Origin: Terriglobia bacterium
GTDB lineage: Bacteria > Acidobacteriota > Terriglobia > Terriglobales > Acidobacteriaceae
DNA: 64,000 bases
Assembly: GCA_020073215.1 (NCBI GenBank)
Contig: JAIQFO010000006.1
Span: 62,001-126,000, forward strand
Direction of reading: 5' to 3'
In this document: piece after piece, positions 37,953-46,898 of the stretch
How positions within the stretch are numbered: position 1 is the first letter of the stretch
Layout: the number at the start of each line of letters is the position of its first letter
Notes under the pieces: generated by a model
Told to the model about the DNA's origin: nothing
The model's database searches: none
Seen by the model: only the letters and a program-made list of their open reading frames with translations
Program-made: the position numbers and the translations under genes

Positions 37953-40004
37953 TCAGCGAGCCGCCGGCGCTTTTGCCTTCTCTGCCCGGGCTCTCTCGGC
38001 CGCCTCCTCCGCTGACCGCCCTAACTGGCCGTAGGCATCGGCAAGAAACAGGTGCGCTTCCCGTGAGTCCGGCTCAACTGCAGCCGCCGTCTGCAGATTG
38101 GGCAACGCGTCCAAGGCCCTGCCGAGTAACGACAGCAGCCGTCCGCGAAGCAGGTTCGCGCGGTAGTGATCGGGGCTGAGTCCAAGGCAAGTATCGAGAT
38201 GCTCCATCGCCTCCGGCACGCGGTCAATGCGCGCGTAGACCGCGGCCAGCGAGAACTGCGCGTCTGCCCACTTCGGAGCCCGCGCCACTGCCGCCTCGAA
38301 CTGCGGCGCCGCTCCCTTCCAATCTCCCGTCTCAAACAGTGCCAGTCCGAGCTCGTAGCGTCCCATGCCGTTGTCGGGAAGCAGTTGCGACGCTTTCTGT
38401 AGTGGAGGAATCGCCTCGGCGTAATTCTTCAGACGCGCCTGCGCCATTCCGTATTGCATGTTGGCGACGGGCATGTTCGGCTCCTCCGCCAGCACACGCT
38501 TCAGAAGAGGAATGGCCTCCTGATAGCGAGCATCTTCGACGTCGAACATTGCGTCGTGCAGCAGGTTCGAAACTTCAATCTTGGTTTTGGGATCGACGCC
38601 GATGAGCTTCTCACCATCGCGCGCCGCACCCGCGGAGGATCCCACATACCCGAGCGCCTGCAACTTCTGTATCTGTTCGGCATCCGGCTGAGCCAACTCG
38701 ACCAGCGTCTGGCTGGTTCGCGACCGGAAGTCGTCCAATTGGGAGGCGATCGTATCGGCGACCGCCTTAGCCCCGCCCGCCAGGTTGTGCGCCGCCTCGG
38801 GATCGAGGGACTGGTTATACAGTTCGCGTTCCGGCGCGCGAATGTAGAGATACTTTCCTGAGCGCAGTGCGCGCAGAGAACTCCAGCCAAAGGCGCGATG
38901 CGGATAGTCGGTCTCCGCGTAGGCGGACCGGTCTCCCTCCGCCGCCCCAGTCTCCACCGCCCCAGTCTCCGTTGCCCCACCGCCGTGAGGGCCAACCTTC
39001 GGTCTCATCCTCATCATTGCGGAGAGCGACTCGCCCTGCATTTCTTTTGGTACCGGCAGTCCGGCCTCTTGCAGAATGGTAGGCGCCACATCCACCAGAC
39101 GCACACGGGCGTCGACGCGTTTGCCCGCCGCATGCGAGGCCGGCAGCTTGAAGAGGAGGGGCACGTGCAGCGTTTCGTCGTAAAGGAAGATTCCGTGCGT
39201 GTTCTCGCCGTGCGCACCCAACGACTCTCCGTGGTCGGCCATCACCGCAATCAGCGTTTCGTCGTAAAGACCATGCTTGCGGATCTCATCCAGCAATTTC
39301 CCCACGGCCGAGTCGGCGTAGGCGATTTCACCGTCATAAGGCTGCGCAGCGAATCGTGCCCTGAACGGAGCAGGTGGATCGTAGGGATCGTGCGCGTCGT
39401 AAAGATGCACCCACAGGAAAAAGGGCCCGTTCGGCAGCTGGCTGAGCCAGGCCAGCGCATGATTCACGACGTCGTCGGCGCGCCGCTCGACCGACTTGTA
39501 GCGGTCCATGCCATGCCGCCGCAGGTGAAAGCCGGCATCATAAACTTCGAATCCGCGATCGAACCCAGGCGCTGTCCCATCCAGCGGATCAAGAATCAGC
39601 GATCCGACAAAAGCGCCGGTGTGATAGCCCTGCGCTCGCAAGAGATCCGGCAGGTAAGGAAGCCGCGCCGAGAGCGGGATGCCGAAGTCGTTGACCCGAT
39701 TGAACTGCGGATAGGTCCCGGTCAGGATCGTGGTATGTGATGCGGTGGTGATGGGAACGTGCGCGTAGGCACGCGTGAAAGCTACACCCTGCCGGGCCAT
39801 CGCATCGAGATTCGGAGTCAGCCCGCGCTTCGAACCAAGGAAGCCCATGCGGTCGGCACGGGTGGTATCGAGCGTGATGAGGATGATGTTGGGATGCGTG
39901 GAATCGACCGGCGTGACAGCGGGCTTGCGAGGAACACGAGGCGCCTGTGCCGCAAGGCACACCTCGAAAATCAGCAGCACCACCAGAAACCGAAATACCC
40001 GCAT
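37953..40004 (-). CDS. Sulfatase-fold protein with C-terminal TPR repeats
   Basis: 683 residues. The start at 40004 gives a signal peptide (MRVFRFLVVLLIFEVCLAAQ); no clear ribosome-binding site is seen. The alkaline-phosphatase fold is shown by NIILITLDTTRADRMGFLG and ADHGESLGAHGE. At the nucleophile position the sequence is VPITTASHTTILTG, i.e. Thr where canonical sulfatases have Cys or Ser (CxPSR). It is therefore probably not a formylglycine sulfatase and may be a phospho- or phosphoethanolamine-transferase-like enzyme. TPR-like repeats fill the last ~200 residues (IPLLKRVLAEEPNMPVANMQ; AIPPLQKASQLLPDNGMGRY). Confidence 0.8.
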   Translation of the reverse strand: MRVFRFLVVLLIFEVCLAAQAPRVPRKPAVTPVDSTHPNIILITLDTTRADRMGFLGSKRGLTPNLDAMARQGVAFTRAYAHVPITTASHTTILTGTYPQFNRVNDFGIPLSARLPYLPDLLRAQGYHTGAFVGSLILDPLDGTAPGFDRGFEVYDAGFHLRRHGMDRYKSVERRADDVVNHALAWLSQLPNGPFFLWVHLYDAHDPYDPPAPFRARFAAQPYDGEIAYADSAVGKLLDEIRKHGLYDETLIAVMADHGESLGAHGENTHGIFLYDETLHVPLLFKLPASHAAGKRVDARVRLVDVAPTILQEAGLPVPKEMQGESLSAMMRMRPKVGPHGGGATETGAVETGAAEGDRSAYAETDYPHRAFGWSSLRALRSGKYLYIRAPERELYNQSLDPEAAHNLAGGAKAVADTIASQLDDFRSRTSQTLVELAQPDAEQIQKLQALGYVGSSAGAARDGEKLIGVDPKTKIEVSNLLHDAMFDVEDARYQEAIPLLKRVLAEEPNMPVANMQYGMAQARLKNYAEAIPPLQKASQLLPDNGMGRYELGLALFETGDWKGAAPQFEAAVARAPKWADAQFSLAAVYARIDRVPEAMEHLDTCLGLSPDHYRANLLRGRLLSLLGRALDALPNLQTAAAVEPDSREAHLFLADAYGQLGRSAEEAAERARAEKAKAPAAR

Positions 40005-40058
40005 AGAAAAAGGGAGTCTAGCATAGCCAGACTCCCGGGATTTCGTCCAGATCATCGC

Positions 40059-43000
40059 TCAGAAAACAAACTTGAGGGAGAGATTCATATTACGTGGGCC
40101 GCCTTGCGCGATCACTGGATTGCCAGCAGCTACGTCAGACGTTTTACTGATCTGGCCGAAGTTGCCGCCGCTCGATGACGTGCAGAGATTCCCCGTCACA
40201 ACATCGCACGTGGTGAGGGTATTGTTTGGAAAGTAATAGAAATTCCCGCGGTTCAGGACGTTAAAAACCTCCCAACGCAACTCGACATTGAGGTGCTCGG
40301 AGATCTTCGTGTTCTTTGCCAGCGTCATGTCCCACTGCGCCAACCCCGGGCCAATCAGTTGGTTGCGATGGACATTGCCTACCGTGCCGACGCAGGGAAA
40401 ATAGAACGGAGACGCCGGGTCGCCGTATGGCAGGGTGTCTCCTGGGGAACAAGGATCCGGAGCCGAGCCATCGGAGTAATGTTCGACGACGTACAAGTCT
40501 GGATTGCGTTTCTGGTACCGGATGGGAGTTCCATCCCACGACGGGCGGATACTGGTACCACTCAGACCTTGTCCCGAATGGTCATTGCCGCTCAGGGTTG
40601 GGGTGAAAGGTCGCCCACTGATGGCGGTTAAGACCGTGCTGATCTGCCATCCATGGCCGAACCAATGACCCAGCGGGCGGATACCGGGCAATGCATAGAC
40701 GCCGCTGACATTGAAGTTGAGGCGCACGTCGTGGTCACATAGGCCACGATTATCATTGATGTTGGCGGTGGCCAGCGCCGTACTGCCCACGGGATTGATG
40801 TTGTTGAGTTGCGGATAATCTCCAACAGCCCCGCCGCGGTTGACCGAATTGTTGTCGAAGCACTTACTCCACGTCAGGTTGTACGCAGTATCAATGCCGT
40901 GCCATCCGCGCTGGTTGAACGAAGCCTGCAGACTATCGTATTGCGACGATGCCAGATTGGTTGCCTGAATCACGTGGCGGAACGTGGGAACGGGCACGTC
41001 GTTAACGATGGTTGTGTAGACGCTCGACAACGGCCGGGACGGGTCGCACCCGTTTCCGACGCAGTCCGTTCCCACCGGCGTAGCGTTCAGATCGCGGTAG
41101 ATGAGCAGATCGCGCCCGCGCTGTCCGGAATAGCCGACTGTCAGCACGCTGTTCCGCGCAACGTCCCGCTGCAAACTGAGATTTATGTTGTGGTATCGAG
41201 GCGTCTTGAAATTCCTCACCACCGAAAAAGCATTGTTCGGGAGTTGATTCGTCGGACTCGGGCCGTAGAGGGGGCCGACGAGCGCGGAATCAAAACAATT
41301 GTAGTCTCCCACACCGGTGGTGGGGTCGAAGCAACCGCTGCCCAGGACGTAATCCGTTTGATTAGGAGGAAGGAGGGACCCGCCTCCAAGGGCAACGTTT
41401 GAATAGTTCGTCACATTGAAGAAACCCAGATTCGCTTGTGTGAACACTCCCGTGCGCGCATGGGCGAAACTATAAGGGGAAGCAAACGCCCCAAAGTTCG
41501 CAACGTCATACGTCAATGAATAGCCCGCTCGCAACGCGGTTTTCCCGTCGCCGAAAATATCCCACGCGAATCCAAGATGCGGCCCAAAGTTGCGGTAGTC
41601 TACGTTGCTGATTCCGTTGGTGCCCTTTCCCACTTGCACCACGCCGGTACTGCTACCGGGGATGAAGTTCGCTTCCAGATTGTTCTTGTCACGCATGGTG
41701 CCATTGATGTCGTATCGCAAACCATAGCTCAGCGTGAAATTCTTCCTGATTTTCCAGTCGTCCTGGGCGTAGAACCCGACCGAATTCTGGTAGATGTGCC
41801 GGTGCGTGTCGCCAAAACTCCGGTCGGCAAGGTCAGCCTTGCCCAGAAGCAATTGCTCTACATCGTCCGCAACACCTGAGTTAATCGGCGCATAGTAGCT
41901 GAAGTAGCCAAGTGCAAGCCCGGTGCGCGCCTCATTGCGGATGCTGTTGGTCACGGCTCGCTGGAAGTTGCCGCCGATCTTGATGGTGTGGTTTCCCTTG
42001 ACCCAGGAAAAGTGCTCCGACCAGTCATAGGTGGCGTCCGGCTGGGTCGACAGTGGATAGCCCTGAACCCCGCCAATATAGCCGCCGTAGCCCAAGTGAT
42101 ACATGTAAACGTACGGAACGCCAAAGTCCGCGGGGCCTAGAGGGCCGGTATCGATGCCCAGGCTCTTGGGATCGATCTTATTGTTAGGCCCCAGCACTTG
42201 CGAAAAACGTGTGTAGCCAAAGCGGCTTTCCAGGATCTTCGCCGTGCCGAAATTCTTGGTCCAGCTCAAGCCGAGCATCTGAGCCCGCGTGGGGGCGACT
42301 GAGTTGAACAGATCCGGATTGCTGCCGGCGGCAGGCAGGCCCGCATAGGGCGGCGCGCTCTGGAAGCTGTCCCCAAAAATGTATCGTACCGCAATCGAAT
42401 TGCTGGAATTCACTTTTAAATCGAACTTAACGCCGAAGCTATTGGCGCTGGCAACCGTCGGTGTGCTGGTAATAAAGTTGCCTGTATCCGTGATCGGGAA
42501 GTAGTTCAACAGAGTCTGCCCAACCGGATCGACCGTAAGGTCGTTCGCCGCGATATCCGCAAGCGCAGCGTTCACGTCCGCAGTGGAAGGCACGGACCGT
42601 TCGGAAACGGAAGAAGATTTGTAGCGCTGCCCCTCGTAGTATAGGAACAAGAATGCTTTGTCCTTTACGAGCGGCCCTCCAATCGTGCCGTTAAACTGGT
42701 TATTGTGGATGCTGGTCGCCTGGCATTCACCCGGAGACCCGCAGTTATCAATGTTGTGTTTCCCGAAATAGTTGATGGCATCGCCCAAGCCGCTGTGATT
42801 TACCCACGTCCCCGACCCGTGCCAGGAGTTGGTGCCGCTCTTCACATTGAGCAGGATGGGAGCCCCTCCCTTCACGCCAAATTCGGAAGACGGCGTCTCC
42901 TGGACACTGAGTTCTTGGATCGCCTCGGGAGGAAATATAATCGCCGGAATACCGACGATGCCGGTTTGACCGATGGCCGAGTCGCCGTAGTACCGGTCGT

Positions 43001-43577
43001 TGTTGTACAAGCCATCAATGAAGTAATTGTTGGAGGTAGTACGCGACCCGTTGATGCTGACCGCAAGAAAGCCGCCGCCAGGCGTTCGTTGCACGCCGGG
43101 AGTGATCGCCACCAGCGAATTGAAATCGCGTCCGTTGAGCGGGACGTTCTCGATCTTTTCGCTGTCCACATAGTTGTTGTTGTTGGGAGAAAGATCGACC
43201 AGCGGAGCAGCTCCTTCCACCTCCACCGTTTCCGTTCGCTGTCCGACCGGCAACTTGAAGTCAGCGTGTGTAACCGCGCCGGTTAGGACTTCCGCCGTTT
43301 GCACCAGCGTCTTAAATCCCGGTGCGGTGGCTGTGACCTTGTACTTGCCGATGGCCAGGTCAGGGACGCGGAAGCCGCCACTACTGGTCGTGGTCGCGGT
43401 ACGCTTCTCAGCCGTGCCCAGGTTTTCGACCGTGATCGTGGCGCCCGCAACGACCGCTCCGGACGTGTCCGTGACCTCGCCCGAAATCGTGCCGGTAATG
43501 GTTTGCGCAAGACTCAGCAGGCTCAAACAGATCAACAACAGAGAACCAACGACGGAAAGACCCCACCGCGACTGCAT
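40059..43577 (-). CDS. TonB-dependent receptor with carboxypeptidase-regulatory-like domain (Oar-type), second copy
   Basis: 1172 residues. ATG 43577 has GAGGAGGC upstream and gives a signal peptide (SVVGSLLLICLSLLSLAQ). The regulatory-like domain begins TITGTISGEVTDTSGAVVAG. A plug region follows (GAAPLVDLSPNNNNYVDSEK, VPLNGRDFNSLVAITPGVQR), then the barrel. The final residue is Phe. It follows the sulfatase-fold gene's start side on the same strand. It shares domain layout with the receptor at 13670-17368 but the two are clearly diverged. Confidence 0.92.
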   Translation of the reverse strand: MQSRWGLSVVGSLLLICLSLLSLAQTITGTISGEVTDTSGAVVAGATITVENLGTAEKRTATTTSSGGFRVPDLAIGKYKVTATAPGFKTLVQTAEVLTGAVTHADFKLPVGQRTETVEVEGAAPLVDLSPNNNNYVDSEKIENVPLNGRDFNSLVAITPGVQRTPGGGFLAVSINGSRTTSNNYFIDGLYNNDRYYGDSAIGQTGIVGIPAIIFPPEAIQELSVQETPSSEFGVKGGAPILLNVKSGTNSWHGSGTWVNHSGLGDAINYFGKHNIDNCGSPGECQATSIHNNQFNGTIGGPLVKDKAFLFLYYEGQRYKSSSVSERSVPSTADVNAALADIAANDLTVDPVGQTLLNYFPITDTGNFITSTPTVASANSFGVKFDLKVNSSNSIAVRYIFGDSFQSAPPYAGLPAAGSNPDLFNSVAPTRAQMLGLSWTKNFGTAKILESRFGYTRFSQVLGPNNKIDPKSLGIDTGPLGPADFGVPYVYMYHLGYGGYIGGVQGYPLSTQPDATYDWSEHFSWVKGNHTIKIGGNFQRAVTNSIRNEARTGLALGYFSYYAPINSGVADDVEQLLLGKADLADRSFGDTHRHIYQNSVGFYAQDDWKIRKNFTLSYGLRYDINGTMRDKNNLEANFIPGSSTGVVQVGKGTNGISNVDYRNFGPHLGFAWDIFGDGKTALRAGYSLTYDVANFGAFASPYSFAHARTGVFTQANLGFFNVTNYSNVALGGGSLLPPNQTDYVLGSGCFDPTTGVGDYNCFDSALVGPLYGPSPTNQLPNNAFSVVRNFKTPRYHNINLSLQRDVARNSVLTVGYSGQRGRDLLIYRDLNATPVGTDCVGNGCDPSRPLSSVYTTIVNDVPVPTFRHVIQATNLASSQYDSLQASFNQRGWHGIDTAYNLTWSKCFDNNSVNRGGAVGDYPQLNNINPVGSTALATANINDNRGLCDHDVRLNFNVSGVYALPGIRPLGHWFGHGWQISTVLTAISGRPFTPTLSGNDHSGQGLSGTSIRPSWDGTPIRYQKRNPDLYVVEHYSDGSAPDPCSPGDTLPYGDPASPFYFPCVGTVGNVHRNQLIGPGLAQWDMTLAKNTKISEHLNVELRWEVFNVLNRGNFYYFPNNTLTTCDVVTGNLCTSSSGGNFGQISKTSDVAAGNPVIAQGGPRNMNLSLKFVF

Positions 43578-43630
43578 GTCATGCCTCCTCGGAACGTCCT
43601 GGCTGTCACGCTCGATAGTGATGGGAACCA

Positions 43631-43658
43631 AGTTTAACGTTCATCACGAGAAAGTCAA
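43631..43658 (-). promoter_or_regulatory. Candidate sigma70-type promoter of the second TonB receptor
   Basis: On the minus strand: TTGACT (43653-43658), a 16-base spacer, then TAAACT (43631-43636), about 55 bases upstream of the start codon. No operator-like palindrome is evident. Confidence 0.45.
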
Positions 43659-43770
43659 CACCATCGGAGAACAACATCCGGTGACTGGCGGTCAACAACG
43701 CTCAACAAAATGTGAAGCGCCCGCGGAATTCGCGGTGTCTTCCGCCAGCGGCAGTGGAGGCCAGACGAGG

Positions 43771-43986
43771 TTAACCGAGCGGCGAATCGGTCATGCGGAA
43801 ACGGGTGCGGACGTGTTCGGAGAGCAGTTCGACGGCATCGCGATTGGCCACGGGATCGGCCTTCGCCAGATATTTCATCGCTTCCACCAGCATCTTCTGA
43901 CCGTCCACGTAGCGGGGATCGGTGGTGCGTTCACGCCTCTTGCGAGACATGTCCGGAGGAACAGTGATGGTAAACACTTTAGCCAT
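43771..43986 (-). CDS. Small hypothetical protein
   Basis: 71 residues, ATG 43986 with GTGGAG upstream. Sequence features: a positively charged centre (SRKRRERTTDPRYVDGQ) and a helical C-terminal half (DAVELLSEHVRTRFRMT). No family is recognised. It sits alone between the TonB receptor promoter region and a repeat, on the same strand as lolA. Confidence 0.55.
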   Translation of the reverse strand: MAKVFTITVPPDMSRKRRERTTDPRYVDGQKMLVEAMKYLAKADPVANRDAVELLSEHVRTRFRMTDSPLG

Positions 43987-44084
43987 GCGAACTCCACTTT
44001 CGGAGACTCTTGTGCAGTATATAGTCCCGGCCAGTCTTTTTCAGCTTGTTTCTCTTGCCGTGGATTCTTGTACGATTCTGACCC

Positions 44085-44137
44085 GTAGAGACGCGGCTTG
44101 CCGCGACTCCGTAGGCGGGCAAGCCCCGTCTCCGCAG
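44085..44137. repeat. Degenerate double palindromic repeat (GTAGAGACGCGG family)
   Basis: Two imperfect copies of the repeat core, the second as GGCGGGCAAGCCCCGTC, between the small hypothetical gene and lolA. Confidence 0.75.
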
Positions 44138-44153
44138 CACTCCGATCCTCTGC

Positions 44154-44894
44154 TTAGCCTTGTGGAGAGATGAATTTCGTCTTCCCAGTGGTCTTCAGCT
44201 TGAACGCGTTCTCCGGAAGCTTTTGATTGATCTGGATATCCGAATACTTTGCCAGGCGGTAGTCGCCGCCCGGCTCGAATAACTGTTGCTGCACCAGGAC
44301 TCCCTTGGCCGAGTCGATCCAGAGCCAGATGCGCGCGATGTTGTTTCGCAAACGGGTGGATTTCGGAATCAACTCCAGTTTCGCGGCCGCAACCCCGTTA
44401 GCGGTCTCCTGCCCCAAGAACTTCACGTCGTAAGACTTCAGCAGATCGTGCCCGCCGCCGCCGAAGCCGAGCGCCAGAAAGCTCTCGACGTCGCCACGAT
44501 TCTTGCCGGGATTGTACTCGTTGACCTGATCGATCTTCGGCTGGTACACCTGAACCTTGCCGCCGCTGTAGATGACGTACTTCTTGTCGGGCTCGGCAAA
44601 GTCGGCCGCCATCTGGATTTCGCCGCCTTCACGCCGGAAATAAATCTTGCCCTTCTGGGTCTCGGTTTCGTCGACCACCTTCTGATATTGGTCGGTGACC
44701 ACGCTGGCCTCGGTGGTTCGGAAGTTTCGGGCAACGCCATCCATCTGCGTGAGAACCTGTTCGAGCCCGGCAGATTCGCTCTGCGGCCACGCGGCCGTCG
44801 TCAACAGCCCGCCAACCACCAGGGCCCCGAAAAGAGGCGCTTTCAGCACGCCTCTGATTCGGTGAACTCTGAAACCTTGAAACTTCGAAACCAT
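44154..44894 (-). CDS. LolA-like outer-membrane lipoprotein carrier/DUF protein
   Basis: 246 residues; ATG 44894 has GAGGAAGG upstream. A signal-like hydrophobic segment (APLFGALVVGGLLTTAAWPQ, ~residues 19-38) precedes a beta-rich LolA-type domain: EASVVTDQYQKVVDETETQK, GGEIQMAADFAEPDKKYVIY and GGKVQVYQPKIDQVNEYNPG. LolA shuttles lipoproteins across the periplasm, though related folds have other roles. It is 12 bp downstream of a small membrane-protein gene on the same strand, and that gene follows serS by ~100 bp. Confidence 0.75.
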   Translation of the reverse strand: MVSKFQGFRVHRIRGVLKAPLFGALVVGGLLTTAAWPQSESAGLEQVLTQMDGVARNFRTTEASVVTDQYQKVVDETETQKGKIYFRREGGEIQMAADFAEPDKKYVIYSGGKVQVYQPKIDQVNEYNPGKNRGDVESFLALGFGGGGHDLLKSYDVKFLGQETANGVAAAKLELIPKSTRLRNNIARIWLWIDSAKGVLVQQQLFEPGGDYRLAKYSDIQINQKLPENAFKLKTTGKTKFISPQG

Positions 44895-44906
44895 GAAACC
44901 TTCCTC

Positions 44907-45347
44907 TTACTCTTTTTCCACCCAGACTTTGTAACTCTGCAGATGCCCAGAAGGGTCCTTGACCGTCTCGACATTGGTAATGCGGACCGCGCCGGAGATC
45001 GGCTCGATGATCTGCTCCAATTGCCGGCTAACGTCGCCGCCCCCAGACGCATTCACCGCCGAGGCCTGGATCTGATAGATAAGCTCGCCCTTGGCGCCGG
45101 GAACCACCACCACGCCGGTCAGATGCGGGATGCGCTCGACCGGTTTGTCCTTGTAATTGATGAAGTGCGGCGAAACAAAAACAAACAGGAGAATCAGCGT
45201 GACCATGATGTCGTAGTGCAGGCTGCCCCGCTCATACGACCAAAGAATGTATCCGCGGATTGTGCGCCACATCGCGCCCATGGGAGAGACGGCTCTTTCA
45301 AGCGCCGTCGAGGCTTCGGGTTGTTGCCAGTGTATTTGGGAATTCAT
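44907..45347 (-). CDS. Conserved membrane-anchored hypothetical protein
   Basis: 146 residues with one N-terminal transmembrane segment (MVTLILLFVFVSPHF, ~residues 48-62) and a C-terminal soluble part (ASAVNASGGGDVSRQLEQII) that may be periplasmic. The family is not recognised. The 12-bp spacing to the LolA-like gene suggests co-transcription and perhaps a shared envelope role. Confidence 0.65.
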   Translation of the reverse strand: MNSQIHWQQPEASTALERAVSPMGAMWRTIRGYILWSYERGSLHYDIMVTLILLFVFVSPHFINYKDKPVERIPHLTGVVVVPGAKGELIYQIQASAVNASGGGDVSRQLEQIIEPISGAVRITNVETVKDPSGHLQSYKVWVEKE

Positions 45348-45375
45348 GGGATATCAAATCTTCGGTTACCGCCCG

Positions 45376-45451
45376 GTAGAGACTGGACCTGCACCGTCTC
45401 GGCTTGCAGCGGGTCGGGGGCTGTGGGAGACGCGGCAAGCCGCGTCTCTAC
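45376..45451. repeat. Double palindromic repeat (GTAGAGACGCGG family)
   Basis: One degenerate and one canonical copy (GACGCGGCAAGCCGCGTC) between serS and the membrane-protein gene, bounded by GTAGAG and GTCTCTAC. It partly overlaps the end of serS (stop at 45448). Confidence 0.8.
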
Positions 45452-46740
45452 GGAACAGCTACTGGAATCCGGTCCGTGCCCATATAAGGTTGCAGCGCCT
45501 CCGGAATGCGCACGCTGCCGTCGGCCTGCTGATAGTTTTCCACGATGGCAACCCAGGTACGTCCTACCGCGAGCCCGCTTCCGTTCAACGTGTGCAGGAA
45601 TTCCGTCTTGCTCTTCCCTTCCGGACGATAGCGGATATTCGCCCGCCGCGCCTGAAAACTTTCGAAGTTCGAGCACGAAGAAATCTCGCGAAACAGGTTC
45701 TGCCCCGGCAACCAGACTTCAATGTCATAAGTCTTGGCGGAAGAGAATCCCATATCGGCGGTGCACAACGTGACCACGCGGTAGTGCAGGCCGAGTTTCT
45801 GCAGCACGGTTTCCGCGTTATGGGTCAGCTTCTCCAGTTCCTCGTACGAAGTCTCCGGACGCGAGAACTTCACCAGTTCCACCTTCTGAAACTGGTGCTG
45901 ACGGATGATTCCGCGCACATCCTTGCCGTACGATCCGGCCTCGCTGCGAAAGCACGGAGTGTACGCGGTCAGCGAAACCGGCAAGCGCGCCGCGTCGAGC
46001 ACTTCATCGCGATAGAGATTGGTCACCGGAACTTCGGCCGTCGGAATCAGCCAGAGACTCTTTTCGCCGTGCGGCACGCGAAACAGATCCTGCGCGAACT
46101 TCGGCAATTGGCCGGTGCCGTACATCGACTCGGAGTTCACCAGGTACGGCGGCAGCACCTCCGTGTATCCATGCTCTCGCGTGTGCAAATCGAGCATGAA
46201 GTTGGCGAGAGCCCGCTCTAGTCGCGCGCCCAGCGCCCAGTACACGGCAAAGCGAGCGCCGGTGAGCTTGGCGGCGCGCTCCAGGTCGAGGACTCCGAGT
46301 TGCTCGCCCACTTCCCAGTGCGGTCTGGGCTTGAAATCGAAATGCGGCGGCGTGCCCCAGCGGCGCACTTCGACGTTATCGGCTTCGCTTGTCCCTACCG
46401 GCACGCTGGCGTGTGGAATATTGGGGATTGCCGTCAGAATTTCGCGCAGGCGCCCTTCCTGTTCGGCGGCCTTCTTTTCGGAGTCCTGAATCTGCTCGCG
46501 CAACTCTTTGGTCTTCTGGATCTGTGCTGCGGCGTCCTCGCCGCTCTTCTTGAGTTTGGCAATCTCCTCGGAAGCGCGGTTGCGTTGTGCCTGTAAAGTT
46601 TCCGCTGCGGTAATCGCCTGGCGGCGCTCGCCATCGATGGCGCGAAAGTCTTTCAGAACTTCTGCTGGGTTCATGCCGCGCTGTCGCAGCTTTTCTTCCA
46701 CCAGCGCCAGGTTGTCACGCACAAAGTTCAGATCGAGCAT
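45448..46740 (-). CDS. serS: Seryl-tRNA synthetase
   Basis: 430 residues, as expected. An N-terminal coiled-coil tRNA-binding arm (residues ~25-105, with [20 protein letters not shown]) precedes the class II catalytic core. Motif 2 is [20 protein letters not shown], and motif 3 is [40 protein letters not shown] is a typical serine-binding region. It charges tRNA-Ser. It is divergent from the PafA-like gene, with a strong inverted repeat between them. Confidence 0.97.
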   Translation of the reverse strand: MLDLNFVRDNLALVEEKLRQRGMNPAEVLKDFRAIDGERRQAITAAETLQAQRNRASEEIAKLKKSGEDAAAQIQKTKELREQIQDSEKKAAEQEGRLREILTAIPNIPHASVPVGTSEADNVEVRRWGTPPHFDFKPRPHWEVGEQLGVLDLERAAKLTGARFAVYWALGARLERALANFMLDLHTREHGYTEVLPPYLVNSESMYGTGQLPKFAQDLFRVPHGEKSLWLIPTAEVPVTNLYRDEVLDAARLPVSLTAYTPCFRSEAGSYGKDVRGIIRQHQFQKVELVKFSRPETSYEELEKLTHNAETVLQKLGLHYRVVTLCTADMGFSSAKTYDIEVWLPGQNLFREISSCSNFESFQARRANIRYRPEGKSKTEFLHTLNGSGLAVGRTWVAIVENYQQADGSVRIPEALQPYMGTDRIPVAVP

Positions 46741-46795
46741 TGTGCATTAACTTTAGCTGAAAGAGGCGGGTCCGTGCACGCCGGCCAAAGTCTTG

Positions 46796-46868
46796 AACCG
46801 CAGAGGACGCGGAGATCGCGGAGATTTTCTGCCATTTCTTCTCCGCGATCTCCGCGCCCTCTGCGGTT
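46796..46868. repeat. 29-bp inverted repeat between divergent genes
   Basis: Arms at 46796-46824 and 46840-46868 are reverse complements with one mismatch, separated by 15 bases. It lies 55 bp from the serS start and 30 bp from the phosphatase start. Confidence 0.88.
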
Positions 46869-46898
46869 AACGTCTTTTCTACGGTAAACTAGCTCGCG

